This document shows, in pieces, positions 37,401-49,800 of a stretch of 64,000 nucleotides of DNA (the stretch's first letter is position 1; each line of letters begins with the position of its first letter). The position numbers were made by a program, and so were the translations under genes. The stretch spans positions 15,681,387-15,745,386 of the forward strand of contig OU612069.1 in NCBI GenBank assembly GCA_914767715.1. Direction: 5' to 3'. The stretch comes from Membranipora membranacea. Taxonomy: Eukaryota; Bryozoa; Gymnolaemata; Cheilostomatida; Membraniporidae. Below the pieces are notes generated by a model, which did no database searches, was not told the DNA's origin, and worked only from the letters and a program-made list of their open reading frames with translations.

Positions 37401-40400
37401 GTGTTTCTAAGTGAGTAAGGAATTCTGCCCAATTATTGGCCAATTTCCCCAGGACCGTACCTATCGATTTTTGTCAATTTCTTGCAAAACACCTTGATAG
37501 AATACGCATCGTCACAGGGAGCTAATATTTAATATGAGATATAGGGACGTCATTGCGAACTTCAAAACAGAGTTTCAAGTGTTTCTAAGTGAGTAAGGAA
37601 TTCTGCCCAATTATTGGCAAATTTCCCCAGGACCGCCGTACCTATCGATTTTTGTCAATTTCTAGCAAAACACCTCGATAGAATACGCATCGTCACAGGG
37701 AGCTAATATTTTATATGAGATATAGGGACGTCATCGCGAACGTCAAAACAGAGTTTCAAGCGTTTCTAAGCGAGTAAGGAATTCTACCCAATTATTGGCC
37801 AATTTCCCCAGGACCGTACCTATCGATTTTTGTCAATTTCTTGCAAAACACCTCGATAGAATACGCATCGTCACAGGGAGCTAATATTTTATATGAGATA
37901 TAGGGACGTCATCGCGAACGTCAAAACAGAGTTTCAAGCGTTTCTAAGCGAGTAAGGAATTCTGCCCAATTATTGGCCAATTTCCCCAGGACCGTACCTA
38001 TCGATTTTTGTCAATTTCTTGCAAAACACCTCGATAGAATACGCATCGTCACAGGGAGCTAATATTTTATATGAGATATAGGGACGTCATCGCGAATGTC
38101 AAAACAGAGTTTCATGCGTTTCTAAGCGAGGAAGAAATTCTGCCCAATTATTGGCAAATTTCCCCAGGACCGTACCTATCGATTTTTGTCAATTTCTGGC
38201 AAAACACCTCGATAGAATACGCATCGTCACAGGGAGCTAATATTTTATATGAGATATAGGGACGTCATCGCGAACGTCAAAACAGAGTTTCAAGCGTGTC
38301 TAAGTGAGTAAGGAATTCTGCCCAATTATTGGCCAATTTCCCCAGGACCGTACCTATCGATTTTTGTCAATTTCTTGCAAAACACCTCGATAGAATACGC
38401 CTCGTCACAGGGAGCTAATATTTTTTATGAGATATAGGGACGTCATCGCGAACGTCAAAACAGAGATTCAAGCGTTTCTAAGCGAGTAAGGAATTCTGCC
38501 CAATTACTGGCCAATTTCCCCAGGACCGTACCTATCGATTTTTGTCAATTTCTTGCAAAACACCTCGATAGAATACGCATCGTCACAGGGAGCTAATATT
38601 TTATATGAGATATAGGGACGTCATCGCGAATGTCAAAACAGAGTTTCAAGTGTTTCTAAGCGAGTAAGGAATTCTGCCCAATTATTGACCAATTTCCCCA
38701 GGACCGTACCTATCGATTTTTGTCAATTTCTGGCAAAACACCTCGATAGAATACGCATCGTAACAGGGAGCTAATACTTTATATGAGATATAGGGACGTC
38801 ATTGCGAACGTCAAAACAGAGTTTCAAGCGTGTCTAAGTGAGTAAGGAATTCTGCCCAATTATTGGCCAATTTCCCCAGGACCGTACCTATCAATTTTCG
38901 TCAATTTCTGGCAAAACACCTCGATAGAATACGCATCGTCACAGGGAGCTAATATTTTACATGAGATATAGGGACGTCATCGCGAACGTCAAAACAGAGT
39001 TTCATGCGTTTCTAAGCGAGCAAGCAATTCATCCCAATTACTGGCCAATTTCCCCAGGACCGTACCTATCGATTTTTGTCAATTTCTTGCAAAACACCTC
39101 GATAGAATACGCATCGTCACAGGGAGCTAATATTTTATATAAGATATAGGGACGTCATTGCGAACGTCAAAACAGAGTTTCAAGCGTTTCTAAGCAAGTA
39201 AGGAATTCTGCCCAATTATTGGCCAATTTCTTCAGGACCGTACCTATCGATTTTTGTCAATTTTTGCAAAACACCATGATAGAATACTCATCGTCAACAG
39301 GAGCTAATATTTTATATGAGATATAGGGACGTCATCGCGAATGTCAAAACAGAGTTTCATGCGTTTCTAAGCGAGTAAGAAATTCATCCCAATTATTGGC
39401 CAATTTCCCCAGGACCGTAATTATTGATTTTTGTCAATATCTTGCAAAACACCTCGATAGAATACGCATCGTCACAGGGAGCTAATATTTAATAGGAGAT
39501 ATAGGGACGTCATTGCGAGCGTCAAAACAGTGTTTCAAGGGTTTCTAAGCGAGCAAGCAATTCTGCCCAATTATTGGCCAATCTCCCCAGGACCGTACCT
39601 ATCGATTTTCGTCAATTTCTTGCAAAACACCTCGATAGAATACTCATCGTCACAGGGAGCTAATATTTTATATGAGATATAGGGACGTCATCGCGATCGT
39701 CAAAACAGAGTTTCAAGCGTTTCTAAGCGAGTAAGGAATTCTGCCCAAATATTGGCCAATTTCCCCAGGACCGTACCTATCGATTTTTGTCAATTTCTTG
39801 CAAAACACCTCGATAGAATACGCATCGTCACAGGGAGCTAATATTTAATATGATATATAGGGACGTCATTGCGAACTTCAAAACAGAGTTTCAAGTGTTT
39901 CTAAGTGAGTAAGGAATTCTGCCCAATTATTGGCAAATTTCCCCAGGACCGCCGTACCTATAGATTTTTGTCAATTTCTAGCAAAACACCTCGATAGAAT
40001 ACGCATCGTCACAGGGAGCTAATATTTTATATGAGATATAGGGACGTCATCGCGAACGTCAAAACAGAGTTTCAAGCGTTTCTAAGCGAGTAAGGAATTC
40101 TACCCAATTATTGGCCAATTTCCCCAGGACCGTACCTATCGATTTTTGTCAATTTCTTGCAAAACACCTCGATAGAATACGCATCGTCACAGGGAGCTAA
40201 TATTTTATACGAGATATAGGGACGTCATCGCGAACGTCAAAACAGAGTTTCAAGCGTTTCTAAGTGAGTAAGGAATTCTGCCCAATTATTGGCCAATTTC
40301 CCCAGGACCGTACCTATCGATTTTTGTCAATTTCTTGCAAAACACCTCGACAGAATACGCATCGTCACAGGGAGCTAATATTTTATATGAGATATAGGGA

Positions 40401-43400
40401 CGTCATCGCGAATGTCAAAACAGAGTTTCAAGTGTTTCTAAGTGAGTAAGGAATTCTGCCGAATTATTGACCAATTTCCCCAGGACCGTACTTATCGATT
40501 TTTGTCAATTTCTTGCAAAACACCTCGATAGAATACGCATCGTCACAGGGAGCTAATATTTAATATGAGATATAGGGACGTCATTGCGAACGTCAAAACT
40601 GAGTTTTAAGCGTTTCTAAGCGAGTAAGGAATTCTGCCCAATTATCGGCCAATTTCCCCAGGACCGTACCTATCGATTTTCGTCAATTTCTTGCAAAATA
40701 CCTCGATAGAATACGCAATGTCACAGGGAGCTAATATTTTATATGAGATATAGGGACGTCATCGCGAACTTCAAAACAGAGTTTCATGCGTTTCTAAGCG
40801 AGTGAGCAATTCATCCCAATTACTGGCCAATTTCCCCAGGACCGTACCTATCGATTTTTGTCAATTTCTTGCAAAACACCTCGATAGAATACGCATCGTC
40901 ACAGGGAGCTAATATTTTATATAAGATATAGGGACGTCATTGCGAACGTCAAAACAGAGTTTCAAGCGTTTCTAAGCAAGTAAGGAATTCTGCCCAATTA
41001 TTGGCCAATTTCTTCAGGACCGTACCTATCGATTTTTGTCAATTTTTGCAAAACACCATGATAGAATACTCATCGTCAACAGGAGCTAATATTTTATATG
41101 AGATATAGGGACGTCATCGCGAATGTCAAAACAGAGTTTCATGCGTTTCTAAGCGAGTAAGAAATTCATCCCAATTATTGGCCAATTTCCCCAGGACCGT
41201 AATTATTGATTTTTGTCAATATCTTGCAAAACACCTCGATAGAATACGCATCGTCACAGGGAGCTAATATTTAATAGGAGATATAGGGACGTCATTGCGA
41301 ACGTCAAAACAGAGTTTCAAGGGTTTCCAAGTGAGTAAGGAATTCTGCCCAATTATTGGCCAATTTCCCCAGGACCGTACCTATCGATTTTTGTCAATTT
41401 CTTGCAAAACACCTCGATAGAATACTCATCGTCACAGGGAGCTAATATTTTATATGAGATATAGGGACGTCAATGCGAACGTCAAAACAGAGTTTCAAGG
41501 GTTTCTAAGTGAGTAAGGAATTCTGCCCAATTATTAGCCAATTTCCCCAGGACCGTACCTATCGATTTTTGTCAATTTCTTGCAAAACACCTCGATAGAA
41601 TACTCATCGTCACAGGGAGCTAATATTTTATATGAGATATAGGGACGTCAATGCGAACGTCAAAACAGAGGTTCAAGGGTTTCTAAGTGAGTAAGGAATT
41701 CTGCCCAATTATTGGCCAATTTCATCAGGACCGTACCTATCGATTTTTGTCAATTTCTTGCAAAACACCTCGATAAAATACGCATCGTCACAGGGAGCTA
41801 ATATTTTATATGAGATATAGGGACTTCATCGCAAATGTCAAAACAGAGTTTCAAGTGTTTCTAAGTGAGTAAGGAATTCTGCCCAATTATTGGCAAATTT
41901 CCCCAGGACCGCCGTACCTATCGATTTTTGTCAATCTCTTGCAAAACACCTCGATAGAATACGCATCGTCACAGGGAGCTCATATTTTATATGAGACATA
42001 GGGACGTCATCGCAAACGTCAAAACAGAGTTTCAAGCGTTTCTAAGCGAGTAAGGAATTCTACCCAATTATTGGCCAATTTCCCCAGGACCGTACCTATT
42101 GATTTTTGTCAATTTCTTGCAAAACACCTCGATAGAATACCCATCGTCACAGGGAGCTAATATTTTATATGAGATATAGGGACATCATCACAAACGTCAA
42201 AACAGAGTTTCATGCGTTCCTAAGCGAGGAAGAAATTCGGCCCAATTATTGGCAAATTTCCCCAGGACCGTACCTATCGATTTTTGTCAATTTCTGGCAA
42301 AACACCTCGATAGAATACGCATCGTCACAGGGAGCTAATACTTTATATGAGATATAGGGACGTCATTGCGAACGTCAAAACAGAGTTTCAAGCGTGTCTA
42401 AGTGAGTAAGGAATTCTGCCCAATTATTGGCCAATTTCCCCAGGACCGTACCTATCGATTTTCGTCAATTTCTGGCAAAACACCTCGATAGAATACGCAT
42501 CGTCACAGGGAGCTAATATTTTATATGAGATATAGGGACGTCATTGCGAACGTCAAAACAGAGTTTCAAGCGTTTCTAAGCGAGTAAGGAATTCTGCCCA
42601 ATTATTGGCCAATTTCCCCAGGACCGTACCTATCGATTTTTGTCAATTTCTTGCAAAACACCTCGATAGAATACTCATCGTCACAGGGAGCTAATATTTT
42701 ATATGAGATATAGGAACGTCAATGCGAACGTCAAAACAGAGTTTCAAGGGTTTCTAAGTGAGTAAGGAATTCTGCCCAATTACTGGCCAATTTCCCCAGG
42801 ACCGTACCTATCGATTTTTGTCAATTTCTTGCAAAACACCTCGATAGAATACGCATCGTCACAGGGAGCTAATATTTTATATGAGATATGGGGACGTCAT
42901 CGCGAACGTCAAAACAGAGTTTCATGCGTTTCTAAGCGAGTAAGCAATTCATCCCAATTACTGGCCAATTTCCCCAGGACCGTACCTATCGATTTTTGTC
43001 AATTTCTTGCAAAACACCTCGATAGAATACGCATCGTCACAGGGAGCTAATACTTTATATGAGATATAGGGACGTCATTGCGAACGTCAAAACAGAGTTT
43101 CAAGCGTGTCTAAGTGAGTAAGGAATTCTGCCCAATTATTGGCCAATTTCCCCAGGACCGTACCTATCGATTTTCGTCAATTTCTGGCAAAACACCTCGA
43201 TAGAATACGCATCGTCACAGGGAGCTAATATTTTATATGAGATATAGGGACGTCATTGCGAACGTCAAAACAGAGTTTCAAGCGTTTCTAAGCGAGTAAG
43301 GAATTCTGCCCAATTATTGGCCAATTTCCCCAGGACCGTACCTATCGATTTTTGTCAATTTCTTGCAAAACACCTCGATAGAATACTCATCGTCACAGGG

Positions 43401-44973
43401 AGCTAATATTTTATATGAGATATAGGAACGTCAATGCGAACGTCAAAACAGAGTTTCAAGGGTTTCTAAGTGAGTAAGGAATTCTGCCCAATTATTGGCC
43501 AATTTCCCCAGGACCGTACCTATCGATTTTTGTCAATTTCTTGCAAAACACCTCGATAGAATACGCATCGTCACAGGGAGCTAATATTTTATATGAGATA
43601 TAGGGACGTCATCGCGAACGTCAAAACAGAGTTTCAAGCGTTTCTAAGCGAGTAAGGAATTCTGCCCAATTATTGGCCAATTTCCCCAGGACCGTACCTA
43701 TCGATTTTTGTCAATTTCTTGCAAAACACCTCGATAGAATACGCATCGTCACAGGGAGCTAATATTTTATATGAGATATAGGGACGTCATCGCGAATGTC
43801 AAAACAGAGTTTCAAGTGTTTCTAAGTGAGTAAGGAATTCTGCCCAATTATTGACCAATTTCCCCAGGACCGTACCTATCGATTTTTGTCAATTTCTTGC
43901 AAAACACCTCGATAGAATACCCATCGTCACAGGGAGCTAATATTTAATATGAGATATAGGGACGTCATTGCGAACGTCAAACCAGAGTTTTAAGCGTTTC
44001 TAAGCGAGTAAGGAATTCTGCCCAATTATTGGCCAATTTCCCCAGGACCGTACCTATCGATTTTGTCAATTTCTTACAAAACACCTCGATAGAATACGCA
44101 ATGTCACAGGGAGCTAATATTTTATATGAGATATAGGGACGTCATCGCGAACGTCAAAACAGAGTTTCATGCGTTTCTAAGCGAGTAAGCAATTCATCCC
44201 AATTATTGACCAATTTCCCCAGGACCGTACCTATCGATTTTTGTCAATTTCTTGCAAAACACCTCGATAGAATACGCATCGTCACAGGGAGCTAATATTT
44301 TATATGAGATATGGGGACGTCATCGCGAACGTGAAAACAGAGTTTCATGCGTTTCTAAGCGAGTAAGCAATTCATCCCAATTACTGGCCAATTTCCCCAG
44401 GACCGTACCTATCGATTTTTGTCAATTTCTTGCAAAACACCTCGATAGAATACGCATCGTCACAGGGAGCTAATATTTTATATGAGATATAGGGACGTCA
44501 TTGCGAACGTCAAAACAGAGTTTCAAGCGTTTCTAAGCAAGTAAGGAATTTTGCCCATTTATTGGCCAATTTATTCAGGACCGTACCTATCGATTTTTGT
44601 CAATTTTTGCAAAACACCATGATAGAATACTCATCGTCAACAGGAGCTAATATTTTATATGAGATATAGGGACGTCATCGCGAACGTCAAAACAGAGTTT
44701 CATGCGTTTCTAAGCGAGTAAGGAATTCTGCCCAATTATTGGCCAATTTCCCCAGGACCGTATCTATTGATTTTTGTCAATTTCTTGCAAAACACCTCGA
44801 TAGAATACGCAATGTCACAGGGAGCTAATATTTTATATGAGATATAGGGACGTCATCGCGAATGTCAAAACAGAGTTTCATGCGTTTCTAAGCGAGTAAG
44901 AAATTCATCCCAATTATTGGCCAATTTCCCCAGGACCGTACCTATTGATTTTTGTCAATTTCTTGCAAAACAC
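34446..44973 (+). repeat. 178-bp tandem satellite array, middle block
   Basis: The same monomer and orientation resume at CTTGCAAAACACC directly after the minus-strand retrotransposon, in the phase at which the left block broke off. There are about 59 copies. From about 39.1 kb onward a new subfamily appears (CACCATGATAGAATACTC with GTCAACAGG) that I did not see to the left. The block ends at GCAAAACAC, where the LTR-like element begins. No gene is seen. Confidence 0.97.
38070..39030 (+). repeat. higher-order block F, copy 2 (copy 1 about 34860-35820)
   Basis: The region matches 34860-35820 at an offset of 3210 bp (18 monomers plus 6). Upstream the offset drops to 3032 bp, because the later copy has one extra monomer. 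A nested 7-monomer offset of 1249 bp also links about 35390-36410 with about 36640-37660. Confidence 0.7.
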
Positions 44974-45055
44974 TGTCGCATATTCGACCCACTTGGGGCC
45001 GGATACCCGAGCAGAACAGACACCACTATTCTATTCATTTTGCTCATGTTTATGT

Positions 45056-45103
45056 TGTATGGAGTTAACTTCTTCCGGTTGAGGAAGAAGGCAACTCCAT
45101 ACA
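45056..45103. other. long imperfect hairpin in the left terminal repeat
   Basis: TGTATGGAGTT (45056-45066) pairs with AACTCCATACA (45093-45103). Inside it CTTCTTCC (45069-45076) pairs with GGAAGAAG (45083-45090), with a 2x2 internal loop and a six-base loop GGTTGA. That is 19 pairs in 48 nt. The same structure is intact in the right repeat at 51020-51067, although bases just outside it have changed. Confidence 0.75.
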
Positions 45104-45501
45104 AAAAGTCTTTTGTCTACCTAATCAAATTTATCCACAACATTGTTCTTTACAATTTTGTTACAAGCAGACGTCAGTTCAATTTACTAATGACTCATAG
45201 TTGAGATGCCTTTTCGACATTAAAATCAATTTTTATTCTTGAATAATAAAGTAAGTTAGATTCCAGAAAAGCAATCTATACTTGACCAGAAACACATGCT
45301 CCAAGGGCTCTCCAACCAGAACTGACCCGCCTTGATGTTCCCCCGGTTTTTATATGCACAGGGGTTCACCACGGCGGGCGCGCATGGCCAAAAAACCGGA
45401 GATTGCATTTGCCCATCCTCTTGACAAAAGCGGAGATTTGATCCAGATTTTGTTTCTGATAAAAAGTCTTTAATTATCTATATCATTTAAATGTCAGCGC
45501 C

Positions 45502-45751
45502 TAATCCCCTCCAAAAAGGCGGAGGTTGGACTTTAATTATATACATTATTCTGAAGTGGTTGACGTCAACTGGTATCACCTGGCTCCATTCTCTTTATCT
45601 GAAATCTCCTGAGCTGTGAGAACGTTTAATCCCCTCCAAAAAGGCGGAGGTTGGACTTCACTTATATACATTATTCTGAAGTGGTTGACGTCAACTGGTA
45701 TCACCTGGCTCCATTCTCTTTATCTGAAATCTCCTGAGCTGTGAGAACTTG
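45502..45751 (+). repeat. 125-bp tandem duplication in the left terminal repeat
   Basis: Two units start TAATCCCCTCC at 45502 and 45627. The right repeat carries the same pair at 51466 and 51591. Each unit holds the palindrome GTTGACGTCAAC, so the duplication predates insertion. Confidence 0.85.
45559..45570. promoter_or_regulatory. perfect CRE-type palindrome, present in four copies
   Basis: GTTGACGTCAAC is a 12-bp perfect palindrome around TGACGTCA, the consensus CREB/ATF site. Further copies are at 45684-45695, 51523-51534 and 51648-51659. Position in the terminal repeats suggests a role as a transcription enhancer; that role is inferred. Confidence 0.5.
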
Positions 45752-46078
45752 AGATCTCACAGCTTCTGCCCTCCCTTTTTATTGACTCTCCTGAGTCATC
45801 CGAGAATGCTGTGAGGTTATCTCACAGCTTCTGCCGCTCCTTCTCCTGACCCTCCTGGGTCCTCCAAAGGAAGCTGTGAAGTTATCTCACAGCTTCTGCC
45901 GCTCCTTCTCCTGACCCTCCTGGGTCCTCCAAAGGAAGCTGTGAAGTTATCTCACAGCTTCTTCTCCTTGTTTCTCCTGTGCTCTGAAGTAAGCTGTGAA
46001 GTTATCTCACAGCTTCTGCCGCTCCTTCTCCGGACCCTCCTGGGTCCTCCAAAGAAAGCTGTGAAGTTATCTCACAGC
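45737..46078. repeat. array of AGCTGTGA/TCACAGCT hairpins with 65-bp period
   Basis: Six short inverted repeats follow one another: 45737-45764, 45808-45828, 45872-45894, 45937-45959, 45992-46014 and 46057-46078. Typical form is AGCTGTGA, a 7-nt loop around GTTAT, then TCACAGCT. The central units are tandem 65-bp repeats with a CCTCCTGGGTCCTCC segment between hairpins. The right terminal repeat has fewer units, so copy number is unstable. Confidence 0.78.
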
Positions 46079-46300
46079 CTCCGGCTCATGCTGAACCCCG
46101 CTGCCCGAGTTGAGGTCTCACTTCCTCTGCCACTCCTCTGATCATCTTCTCCTGATCCACTTGGGTAGCTAAGCTGCCATAGTTCACCCTGGGTCTCCAT
46201 AGTAATTTTCAATTAGTGACATCTCCTTTCTATTGAGTCTCCCTGTCCATCAGGATAGCCAGCCCACCATAATGAATGATTATACATCCTAGATCGCCAT

Positions 46301-46308
46301 TATATAAG
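46301..46308 (+). promoter_or_regulatory. TATA-like box inside the LTR-like element
   Basis: TATATAAGCAGC in a context that resembles a core promoter, about 290 bp inside the left terminal repeat. There is no good ORF immediately downstream, so this is only a motif-level call. Confidence 0.25.
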
Positions 46309-46337
46309 CAGCATTGAAAGCAGCCATTCACTCCCTT

Positions 46338-46425
46338 CTGAAAACAAATCGGTTAATCCGGAATGCCAGACATTCCACGGAGAACCAAAGGAAATAGCAT
46401 AGAATGGTTATCAGGTGACCTAATC
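46338..46425 (+). repeat. 88-bp degenerate direct repeat, copy 1
   Basis: CTGAAAACAAATCGGTTAA and following sequence match 46766-46853 at roughly 80%. Both copies include a GGAATG...CATTCC inverted repeat and the word AATAGCAT(A/G)GAATGGT. The copies are 428 bp apart. Confidence 0.75.
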
Positions 46426-46503
46426 TAAAGACTATGACACTAAAGGCAAAATGACAGGTCACTTCCCACTCCCAACAATTCTAAGCAAATTCAGGAACAT
46501 TGT

Positions 46504-46695
46504 TTAATGTACACAATAGACAATTTTAGCATTCAATTCGGAGTTGTATCCTCCTTCCTCGCGACAAAAAATAAAACTCATAATATTATCGCAATTATTT
46601 CCCTTCGCACTTGTGAGAGAAATGTCTAAATCTTCACAAGCTTTATTTACATTATATTCCTGGCTCATCAGGATAGTTGGCTCGACATTGTCCAT
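46504..46695 (-). CDS. small hypothetical ORF between the two 88-bp repeats
   Basis: A true ATG opens 63 codons with mixed, protein-like composition (several Asp, Glu and Asn; four Cys). It matches no family I know and has no signal peptide or membrane segment. It sits between the two 88-bp repeats. It may be chance in AT-rich DNA; nothing else supports expression. Confidence 0.15.
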   Translation of the reverse strand: MDNVEPTILMSQEYNVNKACEDLDISLTSAKGNNCDNIMSFIFCREEGGYNSELNAKIVYCVH

Positions 46696-46765
46696 TATGT
46701 CGTCTGAACCATAGCTCTTAGTACTGGCACTCCCTCATTACCCCTCGGCCATCTACACTGCATCA

Positions 46766-46853
46766 CTGAAAACAAATCAGTTGACCCGGAATGCAAGGCA
46801 TTCCATGGAAAACCTCAGAAAATAGCATGGAATGGTAACCAGATGAACTAACC
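46766..46853 (+). repeat. 88-bp degenerate direct repeat, copy 2
   Basis: Second copy of 46338-46425. Its inner dyad is longer here (GGAATGC AAG GCATTCC). Divergence is far higher than between the terminal repeats, so this duplication is older than the insertion. Confidence 0.75.
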
Positions 46854-49800
46854 CAGTGATGAATGAAATAAAAGTTATGGATAGATCCGTTCAATCAAAT
46901 TTTTGTTTACAAATACAGTATTGAGCCAAAGCGCTTTGAATAAACTACCTGGTTAGACTAGTAACTATTTATTTACTTTTTCCTAGCTTGGAGTTGTCAA
47001 CTGACCGACACTGGCAACCAGACAACTTTTATAATTTGTGAAGGATAGAGTATAATTATTTCCCATCTAATAACTTAAACCTAAATTACAAATTTAACCA
47101 TGGTAACTATAACTTAAACCTACTGCTACAGAAAACACTCAATTACTACTGGTAAGGTACTCTCAATATTGGATAATGGATAGGTACCATTGGAAATTAC
47201 TGACTCATCAATCAAATTTAAACTGATGACTCTTTTAACCCAAACGCTAATCCTTATTTTTCGCCCTACACCCTTTTTGGTGAATTAAATTTTTCAACTA
47301 ACAAACAACTAACAGACAAATGACACTGACCAATGACCTTAACCACCGAGAATTCTGCCGTGGGTCCTGTACATTTCAAACTACAGTCATACTCCCCACC
47401 GCTCTCGGCATAACAACATCCACTGTTGCCCAAATCAGCAGTCTCTGGGAGTGGCCCTGTAAGAAGAACTCAATTCAAATTGAATATACCATCAATATTT
47501 TGCCGATTCAAAGTTTGGAATGCCTGTGATCATGAAGCTCACCCTACCAACGTAGGCTCGTTAGCCAAGTTTGCCTCCCTGATTGCTTTATATTGGAAGG
47601 CTCACAGTAATTGCACTACAACTGAATCATAGTCGCGAGTGACTTAGGCCCTACCATCAGGTGGAAGGGAAACCCAAACCCTACATGAAAGATTATTCCC
47701 GCATGTGACAGTCAGGGAGCGGCAGGACGCTGTGAAAGGCAATTCTAAAGAAATGTCTACTGACACTGAATACTGAGTATAGTGAAACAAAAATGAATAG
47801 TTCTCCTGGGCCCCCTCCCCAAAAACCTGCACATCACTCAACAGTAGGATACAATGCTTCAATCATCGGAGTAATCCTACAACTAAAGCTCCCAGGTCCC
47901 CACGATCCAAATTTGACAGACAAGGTCATTGGCATGTGCCTACATTCAGAATTAGCTATAAATGTTTGTTTGAATCCATACACTCTTATCTACCTAATAC
48001 AAAAAAGTATTAATTGCATAATTTATCTTCATTTATTTAATTACTTCAAACATCTTATCCTAATTTAATCTTAGTTCATTGAATATCCAATGTGTACGAA
48101 ACTAATGCTAACAGAGAGTTATCCCCTCCTACATCAATAGATGGAGTGCTAATAAAAACTCCACCCCATATTCTACTAATGCTATTTAGGCTATTGAGGC
48201 TAGTAGTGTTGTCAGAACTAGTGGTCAGTTGATAAAACCAGCTTTTACTAACATACAGAGATATCTGCATTTACAATTACTTTGAACCTCAAAAAATAAC
48301 TATCTAAAGTTTCGTCCGGATCTTTAACGGCGCACTAAGAGTCACCATTATAGATAAACAACACAAACGTCCAATACCAAGACCTCCCTTAAATAGTTAA
48401 CTAAATAAATGATAAATCACAAACATTGACTCCCAAATGACTGTGAAAACTCTAATGCGCATCTAAAATCTCATATTATCTAATTACAGGTAATACACCA
48501 TCTGACATGCCCTTCTAAATTAGTTCCCGTATTTCTATGCGTGGTTGTGGTTGATACGCCTGCTATGGGAATTAATGCCCACTGACAGCCAACCATGAAA
48601 TAATTTACTTGAAATAAGTTTGTTAACATCAGAGTGGAAGTCAAGCGAAATTATGCCATAAGCAGGTTTAGTAGCATTTATCCCCCTAATACATTAGACA
48701 TCTTTTTAATTAGATAGTACTCATCAATCATACCTATTGCTATGGAAACTAACTACTTGTGTTAGTTGTGCTGTGCAGGTAGACTTCAACACTCAGCTAA
48801 CCTCAGCACTAAGTCAACTAGCCTAGTAATAAATGAAGCCATACATATAATAGCGGAGATTCCCAATTTGGTAATCAACTACATATCTTAGTCATTATTA
48901 GACCTACAACTGAAAAGATTATCCCCAACTGGGCGACAAGGTACGTACATTGAGTTATTTACAACAAGTACATGTGAATTCTATGTTTTGCCGGTACAGG
49001 GTTATTTGTGTTGAGAGGTTCGCAGCAATATAACTGTAATACTTATAAGTTCCCCAAATGACCATTGAACCATCCCGAGCCGACAAATAACCATCCTTTT
49101 AAAAACAACCTGACAAATCACCTACACAAATTTCCAATGGTTTACCTTGTCTTGTAAATACATTGGTATCAGTCAACACGCAATTCTCCATAGAAAAATG
49201 ATCATGAAACCAGCAATATTTATATTCATATCACAATTTGTATTTGGTAGTTCAAACCCCATGATAGCCTGTAAGCTGACCAACTGGCAGGTATGGCGAC
49301 GGGATATCTCAAGGCATCCGCCACTTGTGACAGGTATGTTGTTGGGTAACTTTTTAACATAATTTGGATGTCTGAATACACATAGCATTGTACATCGATG
49401 TCCATTATTACGCAATTTTCTTATAGTCACTTCCTATCATCAGCATGACTTACCGTCCCCGTGGTTAAATGATCCAATTCTACCGAAAGGGTTTGTATAA
49501 AATGTCATTGCGTGTTGACTTTTGAGACCAGTTATAATTGTTTATATTCCGTTTGTAAAAATCAAAACCACAGACAACGTTGGTGAAAAACTTGCAAGAA
49601 CATGGGAGTATAAATGTTTCACTAGTCTAAAAAGATACTGGTGACAACAAAAATAAAACTCTTCAAGTCGTATAGAAAATTAGTGCACTTAACTCTAAAC
49701 ACAGGCAAAACAACTTACTGAAAGGAAAATTGCCAATAGTTTTGAAGATTCATCTTGTAATCAGAAGTTGAAAGCGCCTGATTTTTTACCAAAAAAAACA

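Larger units (their letters stand above)
44974..46011 (+). repeat. left terminal direct repeat (LTR-like)
   Basis: Starts TGTCGCATATTCG and ends ATCTCACA. It is about 98% identical to 50939-51910 by eye. The main difference is one extra 65-bp unit here. Contents in order: a CTTGGG/CCCGAG hairpin, a long hairpin (45056-45103), an AATAAA (45245-45250), two 125-bp tandem units and a cluster of short hairpins. Small changes such as AAAGTAAGTTAG versus AAACCAAATGAG also separate the copies. High identity implies recent insertion. Confidence 0.85.

Noticed and set aside
44974-45040. tRNA or tRNA-derived SINE head at the start of the LTR-like element
   Set aside because: GGGGCCGGATACCCGAGC can fold, but there is no cloverleaf and no A and B box pair in the right spacing.
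49147-49430. Overlapping 71- and 85-codon ORFs on opposite strands
   Set aside because: Short, motif-free and mutually overlapping in AT-rich DNA; no support for either.
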